DNA from: Prorocentrum cordatum
Lineage: Eukaryota; Sar; Dinophyceae; Prorocentrales; Prorocentraceae
Direction of reading: 5' to 3'
DNA length: 64,000 bases
Assembly: GCA_963575745.1 (NCBI GenBank)
Contig: CAUYUJ010002725.1
Span: 356,470-420,469 of the forward strand
Made by a program: the position numbers and the translations under genes. Position 1 is the stretch's first letter; each line of letters begins with the position of its first letter. Below the pieces are notes generated by a model. It was not told the origin of the DNA and searched no databases. It saw nothing but the letters and a program-made list of their open reading frames with translations. This document shows positions 52,761 to 63,369 of the stretch, piece after piece.

Positions 52761-53171
52761 GGAGTATCTTTCAGTACAGAACGGTACAGGCAAGGCAACT
52801 TGCGTGCGGGTCCGCCTTCCTTACTGCCCCGCCCTTTTGCTGGCCTTTGTGCGTATTAGCTGCTGTGCCTGCTGTGTAGGGGCGGCGGGCTCACGCTTCG
52901 TCTCCCTCCCCCCCGACTCCTAAAGCGAGCTGAGGGATCTCAGGAGCAGAAACGAGCGTGTGCCCGCGGCCGCGTCGGCTCAAGCGGCCGGCCGCCCAGC
53001 TATGATTGTGCCTCATTGTGACGCATACGGTTCGCCATCGAGATCAAAAGGGCCCTCCTACTGCTTAAGATGGTACGCCCTCTCCCATTGGTACTAGCGT
53101 TACTACGGTACAACAGAGCTGGGGCTGGGCTTCGCCTAAGGTTGGTTGGGCCTCTCAACCCCTTTCAAACT
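52761..53171 (+). repeat. 3' untranslated region and 3' LTR of copia copy C
   Basis: The LTR-like part is about 52850-53171, homologous to 36880-37213 and 4795-5058. It contains GTAGGGGCGGCGGGCTCACG, CTCAAGCGGCCGGCCGCC and ends CCCCTTTCAAACT. Before it, a micro-hairpin of variant stem GCAAG/CTTGC (52790-52803) occurs at the same place as 36820-36833 in copy D. Confidence 0.7.
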
Positions 53172-53235
53172 GAAAGAGGGGTGGAAGAGGAAACTCTCTA
53201 AACCACCGACGCCCAGAGGGCTGGTGGGATTATCT
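53165..53235 (+). repeat. Dispersed hairpin repeat, copy 4
   Basis: AAACCACCGACGCCCAGAGG then GCTGGTGGGA. It folds as ACCACC/GGTGG and GCCC/GGGC around AGA. It abuts the LTR end. Confidence 0.65.
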
Positions 53236-53885
53236 TGGAAGCGTTTATTGCAACCTCCTTTGAGCTCTTTCATGGTGCCCTCGGTGTGGTGACCGCACGT
53301 TCGACACACCACAATGAATTCTTCATCCTCGAGATGCTTACAAACAGAAAAATCGTGTTGTTTCGGAGCACGAATGAGAGAGGACAAGGCAATATACTTA
53401 CCTGGACACGTTTCTTTACTGCTCGTCGTCGCGGTGCAGTCAGTCCTGGCTCGCGTGTGTCAAGCCAGGCAAATCCAGTGGTCGTTCAGCAGTGCCCACT
53501 TGTGCGATTCGAGGCGTTCTGACGCCTCTAGGCCTTCTCGGGGCCCCTGGCTGGGGCGGGGGTTCACTCACATGCTGGCGGCTTCCACGGCCCCAGCAGG
53601 TGGGCTGAGGCTCTGGGCGGGTTTCTCGTAAGCCTTCTCCCCACTCTGTGGGGCCAGTGGGGCCCACAACGACGGGGCGTCTGCTGAGTACCTCAAAAGT
53701 CGCTTGAGGTACTTTGTACTGGGTACCGTAAACGTAAGTTTGGACGGCACTGGGATCAAGGCCGCCTCGGCTCTTGCCATCCTGTCCGCCCAATTGTTGC
53801 CTTTGGCAACGACCCATTCTCTGGAACCCGCCTCGAGAGCATTGAGGTCATTTTGGGCCTTGATTTTGGCCACCTATTTGGGGCC
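53236..53885. other. Unique sequence, no recognised gene
   Basis: Open frames of about 100 codons on both strands (for example 53440-53817 reverse) lack domains. The reverse frame 53568-53873 reads like ordinary protein (VPSTKYLKRLLRYSADAPS), so a minus-strand exon cannot be excluded, but I cannot support it further. Confidence 0.3.
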
Positions 53886-54176
53886 CTCGCTAAGACAAAA
53901 CATCCAGAGGAGGAGGAGGAGGAAAAGAAGGAGGAGGAGGAGGGCAGGATGAGGAGGAGGAGGAGGGGGAGGGGGAGGAGGAGGAGGAGGAGGAAGAGGA
54001 GGAGGAGGACGACGAGGAGGACAAGGAGGAGGAGGGCGATGACGAGGAGGACGAGTATAGGGGCGAGGAGGGGTAGGAGTCGGAGGCGGACGTAGATGCC
54101 GGCGAAGGAGAAAGAGGATGATGACGAGAGGAGAACGAGAGGAAACGGATTGGATGAGGATCCGCCCCGCGCCGCA
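53886..54176 (+). repeat. GGA/GAG-rich tract
   Basis: Purine-rich triplets with GAC and GAT variants. It directly precedes a possible exon. A second tract, 54405-54705, follows that exon. Confidence 0.9.
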
Positions 54177-54378
54177 GGGCATGGATGCGGGCTGGGGCAA
54201 GGGGGGCATGGACGCCGGCTGGGGCAAGGGGGGCAAGGACGCCGGCTGGGGCAAGGGCGGCATGGACGCCAGCTGGGGCAAGGGGTCGTACGGGTCGTAC
54301 GGCAAGGACGGGCCATACGGCAAGGACGGGGGCTACGGCAAGGGCCATCAGGCTCAGGGCCCACCAGGCAGCGCGAGG
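54177..54378 (+). CDS. Possible exon, GWGKGG repeat peptide
   Basis: After CCGCAG (54172-54177) the frame reads MDAGWGKGGMDAGWGKGG, KDAGWGKGGMDASWGKG, then YGSYGKDGPYGKDGGYGKG. A GAG-GGGTGAAG donor-like sequence lies near 54380. The repeat is at the protein level (six-residue WGKGGM/K-DAG units) with silent variation, unlike the pure triplet tracts on both sides, so it is probably coding. Gly/Tyr/Lys-rich tails of this kind are common in RNA-binding proteins. The rest of the gene is not seen. The open frame extends to 54396. Confidence 0.45.
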
Positions 54379-54704
54379 GGTGAAGCGATAAGTTGAGGAT
54401 GAGGTCAGAATGAAGAGGACGAGGAGGACGAGGAGGAGGAGGATGAGGAGGAGGAGGAGGAGGAGGGCAGGAGGAGGAGGGCAGGAGGAGGAGGAGGGCA
54501 GGAGGAGGAGGAGGGCAGGAGGAGGAAGAGTCAGGAGTCCCATGACGAAGTCCGAAACCTCAGGAGGAGGAGGAGGAGAGGAGGAGGAGGAGGAGGAGGA
54601 GGAGGAGGAGGAGGAGGGGAGGGGGAGGGGGGAGGGAGGGAGGAGGGAGGGAGGGAGGGAGGAGAGAGGGACGGTGGGACGGAGGGAGGGGGAGGGAGGG
54701 ACGG

Positions 54705-54930
54705 AGGGAGGGACCCAAGAGGGCCCCCAGACGGCCCAAGAGGCGCCCAAGACGGCCCACGAGGGCCTTAAGACGGCCCCAAGAGGGGGACCACGAACCG
54801 AAAAGTCTAGCCTTTTCCCCCCAAGAGGCTCCCAGGAGGCCCCCACATACCCCCAAGAAGCCCCAAGAGGCCCCCAAGAGGCCTCCAAGAGGCCCCCAAG
54901 AGGGCTCCAAAAGGGCCCCGGTAGGACTCC
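54705..54930 (-). repeat. CCAAGAGG/CTTGGGG degenerate array
   Basis: Words of CCCAAGAGGCxCCC with 12-25 base spacing; reverse orientation of the 13165-13720 family. Confidence 0.75.
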
Positions 54931-54969
54931 CAAGAGGGCCCAGAGACGCCAAATAGAGAGCGATCGGTA

Positions 54970-55205
54970 ACGCAAAAAGCTCTTCACACCAAGGCTCCCA
55001 AGAGGGAACGGTGACGTAAACAAGCTGCTAAGACCAAGGCTCCCAGCAGAGAGCGGTGACGTAACAAATTCCTGACACCAAGGCCCAGCCAAGGCTCAGG
55101 AACGGGCGGCAACGCAACAATCTCTGAACACCAAGGCTCCCACGAGCGAGGGGTGATGTAACAAGCTCTCAACGCCAAGGCTCCCGGTACGAACGGTGGT
55201 GTGAG
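54970..55205 (+). repeat. Minisatellite, unit about 47 bases
   Basis: Five imperfect units: CACCAAGGCTCCCA, then GAGxGAxCGGTGACGTAAC, then AAGCTCT. The sequence departs from the unit after GGTGGTGTGAG near 55205. Confidence 0.85.
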
Positions 55206-55480
55206 TAATTTCGGCTCCTGTTTCTGAAGCGCTCTTCACGTTTCTGTGCCCTGCCAGGTCTATTGGGCCTTCCTGGCTGCCTGGCGGCGTCGCCATGGCA
55301 TCCGACCCCAATATCCCAAGTCCCTGACTCCTCTTCCTTGTGCAATCTTCGTCGTCGTCCCCGTTGTTGCTGACGCCCATGTTTCTGCATGTGCGGAGAG
55401 TGTCATCACTGGAGTCGTTGCCATCCTTGGCCGCAGTCGTCGGATATCATTGCAACAATGACGACGATGAGCAAACGGCG
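55206..55480. other. Unique sequence, no recognised gene
   Basis: Short open frames on both strands (71-94 codons). No domain found. Confidence 0.3.
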
Positions 55481-56200
55481 ACGGCGATTCTGATGATGGT
55501 GCTGGTGCTGGTGATGTCGATGATGATGCTGATGGTGATGATGATGGTGGTGAGGATGATGGTGATGGTGATGGTGGTGGTGATGACGATGGTGATGATG
55601 ATGCTGACGATGAGCATGGTGACAATGACGGTTTTGATGATGAGGTTTGTGATGTTGTCTTTGCCGGTGACGGCAGCGGCATCGACGACGACGATGATGA
55701 GGATGATCGTAGTGGTCATCATGATGTTGATGTTGATGTTGATGCTGAATTCAATTCTGATGGTGATAGTAATGAAGGAGACGGTCATGATGAGGACGAT
55801 GACGATGACGACGATGCTGACGGCGATGATGTTGGTGGTAATGGTGATCAGGATGGTGAGGGCGAGTGAGAACGAGGACGAAAAGGAGGAGGACGAGGAA
55901 CAGGAAGAGGAGGAGGAAGAGGAGAAGTAGGAGGAGGATTAGGAAGAGGAGGACGAGGAGGAGGAGGAGGCGGAGGAAGAAGGGGAACTGGACGAGGAGA
56001 AATTATATGAGGAGGAAACACAGGAGGAGAAGGAGGAGGAGGAAGAGGAGGAGGAGGAGGAGGAGGAAGGGGAACTGGAAGAGGAGGAGGAAGACGACGA
56101 CGACAACGACGAAGAAGACGAGGAGGAGGATGACTTCGACGACGACGACGACGCCGACGAGCCGTCGACGCTGCGTCGGCCAGCCGCCTGCTGCAGGCAA
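55481..56200 (+). repeat. GAT/GRTGAT array followed by GGA and GAC arrays
   Basis: 55481-55870 is built of GATGRT words, imperfect. 55870-56160 is GGA/GAC-rich. Reading frames give Met/Val/Asp or Arg runs. Confidence 0.85.
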
Positions 56201-56285
56201 CGGCTGGGGCGGCTACGGCGCGGCGCCGGCGCAGCCGCTGCCCAGCGCGGCGATGATTTGGGAGTGCTCGAACGAGGCTGCGGCC
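56201..56285 (+). CDS. Possible exon, GNGWGGYGAAPAQ peptide
   Basis: After CTGCAG at 56190-56195 the frame reads GNGWGGYGAAPAQPLPSAAM then IWECSNEAAAT before running into GGA repeat. Its GWGGYG character resembles the 41.4 and 54.2 kb candidates. An acceptor AG precedes it. A donor is not clear. It may be an exon of the same or a related Gly-rich gene. Low support on its own. Confidence 0.3.
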
Positions 56286-56480
56286 ACAAGGAGGACAGGA
56301 GGCGGAGGAGGAGGAGGAGGAGCAGGAGGAGGAGGAGGACGAGGAGGAGGAGGAGGAGGACTAGGAGGAGGAGGAGGAGGAGGAGGAGGAGGACGACGAT
56401 GACGACGACGACGAACATCTGGAGGAGGAGGAGGAGGAGGGGGCGGAGGAGTAGGAGGAGGAGGAGGAAGACTTGAGATA
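56286..56480 (+). repeat. GGA array
   Basis: Nearly pure GGA with GAC and GAT interruptions near 56390-56420. Confidence 0.92.
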
Positions 56481-57240
56481 TTTGGCTCTGGGGCGCCTAA
56501 CCTCGTTGGTGGGCCCAGCAACCTGGTCTCGCCACCCTGTAGGGCACGGTGGCCCGTGCTGCCGCCCCTGGAACGGCCGTGGCCGACGTTCGCCCCTCTT
56601 GGGCCGCCCAAGCATGCCAGATGGGGTGCCGCTTTCGCAACGGCTGCGTCACCGATTCCGGGGGAGGGTTTGTCCGCCCGGGCGGCCGTGGTCGCCCCAG
56701 CTTGAGGTCCTCTTGTGCCCCCCTTGGGAGTTTCCTGGGCCCCTTTCGGGGGTTCTCTGTGTCGACTCTTTTGGGACCCTTTGGCCACTCATGACCTCCA
56801 TGCGCTCTTGGACGGCCAGCCCAAGGAACCCAGCTGTGGGACACTCCTGAGCCTCTTTTTGGGTTCCCCTTATGGGGACTTCCTGGGCCTCGTGCTAAGC
56901 GTGCGCGGTATGAATCCACGTCCGGAGGTGACGTGCTGAGCGGCAGCGTTTTCCGGCGAACGCCTTAATGCAACGTATCCAATGTATCCAAAGACTGCAT
57001 TTTTGCAACATATTGTATTGTGTTACATTATCATGTCTCCCCCATACCCCCCCCAGGGGCTACGCCACATCCGTCGACCCAAGATGGCCACCCCCTCCCG
57101 GGGCTCAAAAGCATACAAACCCATAGAAAATATATTATTTCGACCTCTTGCCGAGGACAGGCCGGCACAGCCCAAATAGCAAGGGGGTACCCGTGACAGT
57201 TTTTGTCAGGGCATCTTGGCCCTAGAGGAAGCGTGCCGCG
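56481..57240 (+). other. Unique sequence, no recognised gene
   Basis: 56510-56700 has open frames in all three + frames with ordinary codon mix (MARAAAPGTAVADVRPSW, CQMGCRFRNGCV), possibly an exon. 56700-56890 is a CTTGGG-type array. 56940-57180 is less GC-rich and shows nothing definite. Confidence 0.3.
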
Positions 57241-57246
57241 CTGAGC

Positions 57247-57669
57247 GTGCGCGGCGTGAACATTTTTGGCTGGGTGCGGCGAATCCAAGCGATGGATATG
57301 TCAAAACGGTCAAGACAAGTGCTAACAAGAAGCGCGACTACCTTCGTTGCGCGCCCAGCGGGACGGACAGCTCCATACAGCTCTCGGCGAAGGACAGATG
57401 TTGAGCGCACTGTTGCCTCACCCATGCGCCAGCTTCTCACCACCAGGGTTCGTCTACCGTTCGCACGGGTATGCCTTTCGCACCAGCCTTCTTCTTCACT
57501 CGCGGGTCCTGCTCTCTCTCCAGCGGTCACGCGGGAGATCTCGTGTCCAGTCGCATCAACGGCGTGTGACTTATATGATTACGCGCATACGTGGTTACGA
57601 ACATATTGTGTTAGACAGTGCTTGCATGCCCTGCGTGCGCAGGGGCGTTTGAAGCTCTCGGGTGCCTAG
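57247..57669 (+). CDS. Unrecognised open frame, 140 codons
   Basis: The frame lies in non-repetitive DNA between repeat blocks. It reads RGVNIFGWVRRIQAMDMSKR, a Ser/Arg-rich middle and YDYAHTWLRTYCVRQCLHAL near the end. The first in-frame ATG is near 57292. No domain, signal peptide or membrane segment is evident, and no splice signals are convincing. It may be chance: a second frame is also open here. Confidence 0.22.
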   Translation: MRGVNIFGWVRRIQAMDMSKRSRQVLTRSATTFVARPAGRTAPYSSRRRTDVERTVASPMRQLLTTRVRLPFARVCLSHQPSSSLAGPALSPAVTREISCPVASTACDLYDYAHTWLRTYCVRQCLHALRAQGRLKLSGA

Positions 57670-57679
57670 CAAAACCCTC

Positions 57680-57955
57680 ATGCGGAGGAGGAGGAGGAGG
57701 AGGAGGAGGAGCAGGACGAGGAGGAGGAGGATGATGATGAGGAGGAGGCGGAGGAGTAGGAGGAAGAGGAGGAGGAGGAGGAGGAGGAGGAGGAGGAGAA
57801 ATGGCACCGTGCGGAGCACTCTCATGCCATCAGGAAACAGGAAACAGGAAACAGGAGGAGGAGGAGGACGAGGACGAGGAGGAGGAGGAGGAAGGAGGAA
57901 GAAGGAGGACGAGGACAAGGACGAAGACGAGGACGAGGCAGAGGCCACAGCGCGG
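57680..57955 (+). repeat. GGA-rich arrays with a CAGGAAA triplet
   Basis: GGA and GAC tracts interrupted at 57800-57860, where GGAAACA occurs three times in tandem. A further GGA tract is at 58186-58270, and a CA-dinucleotide run at 58149-58166. Confidence 0.9.
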
Positions 57956-58860
57956 CAGCTCCAGACCGCTCTGTGCGCGGACTGCTGTGGCCGCGCGGCG
58001 ACGCTACCCGTCGCCGAGGCGGCCTAGCTGGGCTGGGGTGCTCGGCGCTGCGTTGGGTCGGGCGCGTGATCGTCGCGGAGGCCTATCGTGGCGTCGCGCT
58101 GGGCGTCCTGAGCAAGCGGTGTGCGGGCGTGTGCGCGAGTGGCGTTCAGACACACACACACACACACGCGTTGTCCTGTGCTGACAGGAGGAGGAGCAGG
58201 GGAAGGAGGAGCAGGAGGAGGAGGAGGAAAAGGAGGAGGAGGATCAGGAGGAGGAGGAGGAGGAGGTGCGAGCAGATTGAGGCGCAGCCGAGCCGGGTCT
58301 GCATCGCAAAGGTGGAGAGGGGAGGCGCCCTTCTTTCCGTTGCAACCAGGAATATGTTGTAGCACCAGCGCTGTGAGGCCAAAATGCGCGCACGCACATT
58401 GGTCGCAATTCGAGGGGGCGGCCATCAAAAGAAAGTGTTTTTAGCCAGGGAGCGGCCTTACGTCGGCGGCATTCCGTGATCTAAACACCGCCGCCCGCTT
58501 TCGCACAAAACAGATAGCTCCAAGACCTTGCCCGTCCTGACGCTGAGCCGTTTCGCACCATTTTGAGTTTCAGTTGATTCTCTCTCGCTTGCGAAGAACG
58601 GGTCGACCTGGGCGGTCCCAGCGCCCCACGGCGCTGGTCGGTAAGGTCATGCCACGACCCTTGGGGCCAACTGCAGCAAGCAGAGCACAGGGCGCAAAGC
58701 ATCTCGCGGCCCGCTTGTCGTGCCCGACGGCCCGGCCCAGCGGATGTGAGATGGACCGCATCGACGGGCAGGGCGGGGCTTTCGACCTCGGGCCCCGGGA
58801 CCTTCTCCGCAGCCTCCTGGTCCACTTGCGCCGCCTGAGTCGACATGGGCACCCTCGATG
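57956..58860. other. Intergenic DNA without a recognised gene
   Basis: Moderately GC-rich. 58570-58860 gives open frames on both strands (for example CGPSHIRWAGPSGTTSGPRD on the - strand) that read like protein but have no recognisable domain. Confidence 0.3.
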
Positions 58861-59035
58861 CCTCTTTTCTGTTGTCTTTTTGTTGGCATTGTTGCTGTTG
58901 GTGGTGGTGGTATTGTTGGTGTTGCTGTTGTTGCTGTTGTTGTTGTTGTTGGTGATATTGTTGTTGTTGCTGTTGCTGTTGTTGTTGCTGTTGATGTTGT
59001 TGATGATGTTTTTGTTGTTGTTGTTGTTGTTGAAC
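58861..59035 (+). repeat. (GTT)n array, copy 1 of the composite unit
   Basis: GTT/TTG triplets with GGT and GCT variants, ending TTGAACCCTCATTTCTGAAG then AATAATTA. The same GTT-to-AATAATTA junction recurs at 60485-60510 and 61318-61340. Near 63470-63497 only a short form (TTATTGTTG then AATAATTATT) is seen. Confidence 0.85.
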
Positions 59036-59174
59036 CCTCATTTCTGAAGAATAATTACTCTTGATCCACCTCACGGGTGCATACTTTTTTCTACATCAAA
59101 GTGTGTCCCTCGACGCTCGCACCCTGTTTTTTGACAGAGTTTTGGTGCTCAAGCTGGGCCCCTGGCCCCCCGAT

Positions 59175-59700
59175 TACCACAGCAACGGCTCCCGCCTGAG
59201 ACCTCCTCCAAATTTACTGAGGACCCCCGCTCCTGAGACTCCCTCACAATTTACTCAGGATCGGTGTTCCCGCCTGTGACTTCCTCGCAATTTAGTGTGG
59301 ACCCCCGTTCCCATTTGAGACTTCCGCACAATTTACTCAGGAACGGCGCTCCCGCTTGAGACTTCCCGGCAATTGAATCAAGACTTCCTCGCAATTTAAT
59401 CAAGACCCCCGCTCCCGCCAGAGAACCCTTCACATTGTATTCAGAATTTGCGCTCTCGCCTGTGACTTCCAGACAATTTATACAGAAATTGCGCTTTCGA
59501 CGCTCAGGAAACACGCTGCGCCAAGGATGCCGTTACATACAATTTACTTGGGAATCGCGCTCTCGCCATACTCAGGCATCCCGCTTGAATGTCCCACCCG
59601 CCCGACCCGCCCGTCAGGGGATCGCCCGCCCGTCGTGGGCTCCCGCCCGAGACTTCCTTCAGGAACGGCGCTTTCGCCTAGGACTGCCTCGAACGTTCAC
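59175..59700 (+). repeat. Minisatellite, unit about 43 bases, array 1
   Basis: Ten or more degenerate units of GCTCCCGCxTGAGACTTCCT then CGCAATTTACTCAGGAxCG. A shorter array of the same unit is at 62200-62420. Both arrays are preceded by GCCCCTGGCCCCCGATT. Confidence 0.85.
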
Positions 59701-59934
59701 GCTCTTACCTTCCTGCTCCTCCTCCCTCTCCCTCCTCCCTCCTCCCTCCTTACCTCCCTTCTCTCTCCCTCCTCTCTTCCCTCAACCTTATGCCTCTCTG
59801 CCCTATCCCCTCTTCCTCCTCTCCCTCCTCTCCCTCCTCCCTTCTTCCTCCCCTCTCCTGCCTCGTCCCTCCCTCTTTCTTTCTTTCTTTCTTTATTTCT
59901 TTCTTTCTTCCTCTCTCTCTCTGTCCCCTCTTTC

Positions 59935-59965
<31 letters not shown>

Positions 59966-60125
59966 TATATGTCTTTTTGTTTCTCTCTCTCTCTCTCTCT
60001 CGTTCTGCCTCTAATCAACCGCCCCTCTCTTCGCTCCTTCTCTCCTGGCGTTTTCCCTCTTCCTTCGTCCCTCCCCTTCCATTCCTCCCACTCTCCCTCG
60101 TTCTCTCCCCCTCCTCTTTTTGCAG
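59701..60125 (+). repeat. Pyrimidine-rich microsatellites (CCTCCC, TTTC, CT)
   Basis: Runs of CTCCCT, TTTCTTTC and (CT)n. The open frames here encode Leu/Ser/Pro runs and are artefacts. Confidence 0.9.
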
Positions 60126-60225
60126 GGCCCACACCAATTTCAATGGCGGGCGCATATACGCCCACGAAGGATTGTCCGCCCATTCAGGTTTGCCCGCCTG
60201 TCTAAGCCCGACGCCCCCCGCAAAG

Positions 60226-60342
60226 AGAAAAAATCCCCCAAAGGGGGTGTGATCGAAGGCGAAAAGGGCGGGTATCGAGGGTGTGGGGAACTCGTTTTGG
60301 ATGACCCGCGGGCAAGAGAGAGCGAACTGTCTTAGAATGGTT
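60226..60342 (+). repeat. 110-bp element, copy 1
   Basis: AGGGGGTGTGATCGAAGGCG through GAGAGCGAACTGTCTTAGAAT. Copy 2 is at 63370-63474. Both have a palindromic CCCC(C)..GGGGG start and are followed by GTT triplets, as expected of a short retroposed element with a simple-repeat tail. Confidence 0.75.
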
Positions 60343-60344
60343 GT

Positions 60345-60379
<35 letters not shown>

Positions 60380-60408
60380 GCGTTGAATTGTTATTGTGGT
60401 TGTTGTGG

Positions 60409-60440
<32 letters not shown>

Positions 60441-60485
60441 CTTGTTGTTCTTGTTGTTCTTGTTGTTCTTGCTGTTCTTGTTGAA
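60343..60485 (+). repeat. (GTT)n array, copy 2
   Basis: GTT triplets with TTCTTGTTG variants at the 3' end, leading into AACATTATTACTTCTAAAG. Confidence 0.9.
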
Positions 60486-61320
60486 CATTATTACTTCTAA
60501 AGAATAATTATTGTTGGGACCCCTGGTGCGCGACCCCCCTCCAAAACCTAGGCCGCAGCTACATTTTCATCATTTTTTCGCGAAAGCTTCAGAAAAGTGG
60601 ATTATGTCCGGATCCGGTTGTTTTGTTCCCCCCCGCTTTCCCTTGCAAAAAACACTATAAAATGACATTTCTTGTTCTAATATAATCAAATTTCAAGAAT
60701 CCCTTGCAAAAAATAAGGTAAAGTGGACATTCGCGCGCGCAAGACGAAATCCTTCCAAAAGCTTAGTGTTCGGAGCGATTTTAACATAAAAACATCAAAA
60801 AACCAATGGTTTTTCAACAAAAAAATGTCAAAATCTCATCCCGCGCGCTCTTGCGGATTCGTAGGAAACCCAACACTTTTTAAACATTTCTGTCAAACGG
60901 GCTTTTGCGAGCAACTTTTTCGAACTTCTGCGACAACGGTTGCGCACCTGCCAGGGCCATCATCCCTGTCAAATAATACCATGCGGGACACATTCGTTTT
61001 TTCTTCGCGCGCGCACGCCGAAATCTCCCAAAACCATTGGGTTCTTAAGTTCTGTGGGTGTGTACCCCACGCCAGTGTAGTAGCCACGGTCGTCCGCACG
61101 CCACGAAGTGAAGTGTCCCAACGTCATAGGGCGGGAAGCTGGGTTTGGGTGGTCGCGAAGAGTCGTTTGGATATTTGGTAGAGCTTGTAATGCCCCCCCA
61201 CGAAGTGGGGGTATTGCCTGGTGTCGTATGAAAACCCTGGCACTGGGGAGAACACCACGCGTTCGGGTAAAATGATTGTTGTTGTTGTTGTTGTTGTTGT
61301 TGTTTGTTTGTTGTTGTTGA
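60486..61320 (+). repeat. 836-bp tandem duplication, unit 1
   Basis: Begins AACATTATTA..TTCTAAAGAATAATTATTG and ends in a (GTT)n run. It is AT-richer than the window average. It includes a hairpin (CCCCCACGAAGTGGGGG near 61196) and an open frame 60723-61181 that starts without ATG. Near-identity with unit 2 covers coding and non-coding-like parts alike, so there is no sign of protein selection. Confidence 0.85.
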
Positions 61321-62102
61321 ACATTATTAATTCTAAAGAATAATTATTGTTGGGCCCCCTGGTGCACGCCCCCCCTGCGCCGCCTAGGCCGCAGCTACAT
61401 TTTCATCATTTTCGTGAGGAAGCCTCAGGTAATACGATGTGATCAAGATCCGGTTGTTTTGTTGTAATCCGTTTTCCCTTGCAAAAAACACTATAAAATG
61501 ACATTTCTTGTTCTAATATAATCAAATTTCAAGAATCCCTTGCAAAAAATAAGGTAAAGTGGACATTCGCGCGCGCAAGACGAAATCCTTCCAAAACCTT
61601 AGTGTTCGCAACGATTTTAACATAAAAACATCAAAAAACCAATGGTTTTTCAACAAAAAAATGTCAAAATCTCATCCCGCGCGCTCTTGCGGATTCGTAG
61701 GAAACCCAACACTTTTTAAACATTTCTGTCAAACGGGCTTTTGCGAGCAACTTTTTCGAACTTCTGCGACAACGGTTGCGCACCTGCCAGGGCCATCATC
61801 CCTGTCAAATAATACCATGCGGGACACATTCGTTTTTTCTTCGCGCGCGCACGCCGTCGTCGTCGGCCGCGGGGCCCTGAATAGTAGCCACGGTCGTCCG
61901 CATGCCACGAAGTGAAGTGTCCGAACGTCATAGGGCGGGAAGCTGGGTGTGGGTGGTGGCGAAGAGTCGTTTGGAAATTTGGTAGAGCTTGAACCGGCCC
62001 CCCCACAAAGTGGGGGTATTGCCCGCCTCCTATGAAAACCCTGGCACTGGTGAGAACGGAGTGTCCCCAGTCTTAAATGATTGTTGTTGTTGTTGTTGTT
62101 GT
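61321..62102 (+). repeat. 836-bp tandem duplication, unit 2
   Basis: Same sequence displaced by 836 bases (for example TGGACATTCGCGCGCGCAAG at 60724 and 61560). An internal deletion near 61856 shortens it. It ends in GTT repeats at 62082-62102. Confidence 0.85.
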
Positions 62103-62199
62103 TCATTGGAGTTCCCTCCCGGCGCTCGCGCCAGGTTTTTTATCAGGGATTGTATTCCTCCTCACACTGTGCCCCTGGCCCCCGATTTACAACAACAGC

Positions 62200-62420
62200 G
62201 GCTCCCGCTTGATATTTCCTCGAAATTTATTCCGGTCCCCCTCTCCCGCTTGAGACCTCGCAATTTACTCAAGAATCGCGCTCCCGCCTTAGACTTCCTC
62301 GCATACTCAGGTGCCGCGCTCTTGCCATTCAGGAATCGCGCGTTCGCTGGGGACTTCTTCAAATTTACATTGGAATCGCTCTCTCGCTGGAAATTTCTGG
62401 GCTAATCACGCAGGACTCGC
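62200..62420 (+). repeat. Minisatellite, unit about 43 bases, array 2
   Basis: Five degenerate units of the 59175-59700 family. Confidence 0.75.
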
Positions 62421-62454
62421 GATCGATCCGCCCGTTCGGCCCGCCCGTTAGGGT

Positions 62455-63160
62455 CATGCCCTTCGTGCCCCATGCTCGCTCGCTCTCTTTGTGCCTCATT
62501 GCTCCTCCCCTTGTGGCCCAGTCGCTGCCCTTCGTGGCCCCGATGCTGGCCTCGGTGGCCCCTCGCTGCCTTTTGTGGCCCATACATACGCCCTTCGTGG
62601 CCCCCAGTCGCTGCTGCCCTCAGTGCCCCCTATCGCTGCCCTTCGTGGCCCCAGTGTAGCCCCGTGTGCCCCCCCCCGCTGCCCTCAGTGGCCCCTTCGT
62701 TGCCTTGTGTGGCCCATATGTGCGCCCTTCGTGGCTCCCAGTCGCTCGTGTCCTCAGTGGCTCCAGTGCTGCCCTTCGTGGCCCGGCCCCAAGCTCCTTT
62801 TGCCCCCCCCCCCCGCCGCCCATTGTGGCCCCGCTGCTGCCCTCAGTGGCCCCCAGACGCTGCCTTTCGTGGCCCCCCGTCGCTTGCGCCCTCAGTGGCC
62901 CCGTTGCTGCCCTTCGTGGCCCCAGCGTAGCTGCTCGTGGCCCGCTTGGTGCCCTGTGTGGCCCCGTCAATGCCCTTCTGTGGCCCCAACGCTGCCCTTC
63001 GTGGCCCCACTGCTGCCCTCAGTGGCCCCTATCGCTGCCCATTGTGGCCCCGTTGCTGCCCTTGGCGGCCCATATATACGCCCTTCGTGGCCCCCGCTCG
63101 CTCGTGCCCTCAGTGGCCCCATTGCTACCCTTCGTGCTGCTTCTCTCGTCCGCAGTTTTG
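62455..63160 (+). repeat. CCCTTCGTGGCCCC minisatellite
   Basis: About 30 units of GCTGCCCTTCGTGGCCCC or GCTGCCCTCAGTGGCCCC, 18-30 bases apart. Higher-order units contain CCCATA..TACGCCC (62580, 62708, 63070). Open frames in all + frames are repeat artefacts. Confidence 0.9.
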
Positions 63161-63365
63161 CTCCCTCCCTCTTGTCCATTGCCTCCCTCCCTTCCACCAC
63201 CCCTTCCCTCCTCGCTTTTTCTCTCTCTCTCTCTCTCTCTCTTTTTCCCTCTCTCTCTGTCGCTCTCTCTCTCTCTCTCTTTATATGTGTGTGTATCACT
63301 ATATATCTCCCTTCTCGCTCCTCTTGCTCTTTTAGCGCCCAATGCACGTGGCAGTTCAGGTATAT
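63161..63365 (+). repeat. Pyrimidine-rich microsatellites, (CT)n
   Basis: CTCC, (CT)n and TATATGTGTGTG runs. Same position in the composite unit as 59701-60125. Confidence 0.85.
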
Positions 63366-63369
63366 GTAC

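Noticed and set aside
60723-61181. Conserved open frame in both 836-bp units
   Set aside because: No ATG start and no domain. Identity between units is equally high outside the frame, so nothing suggests coding selection.
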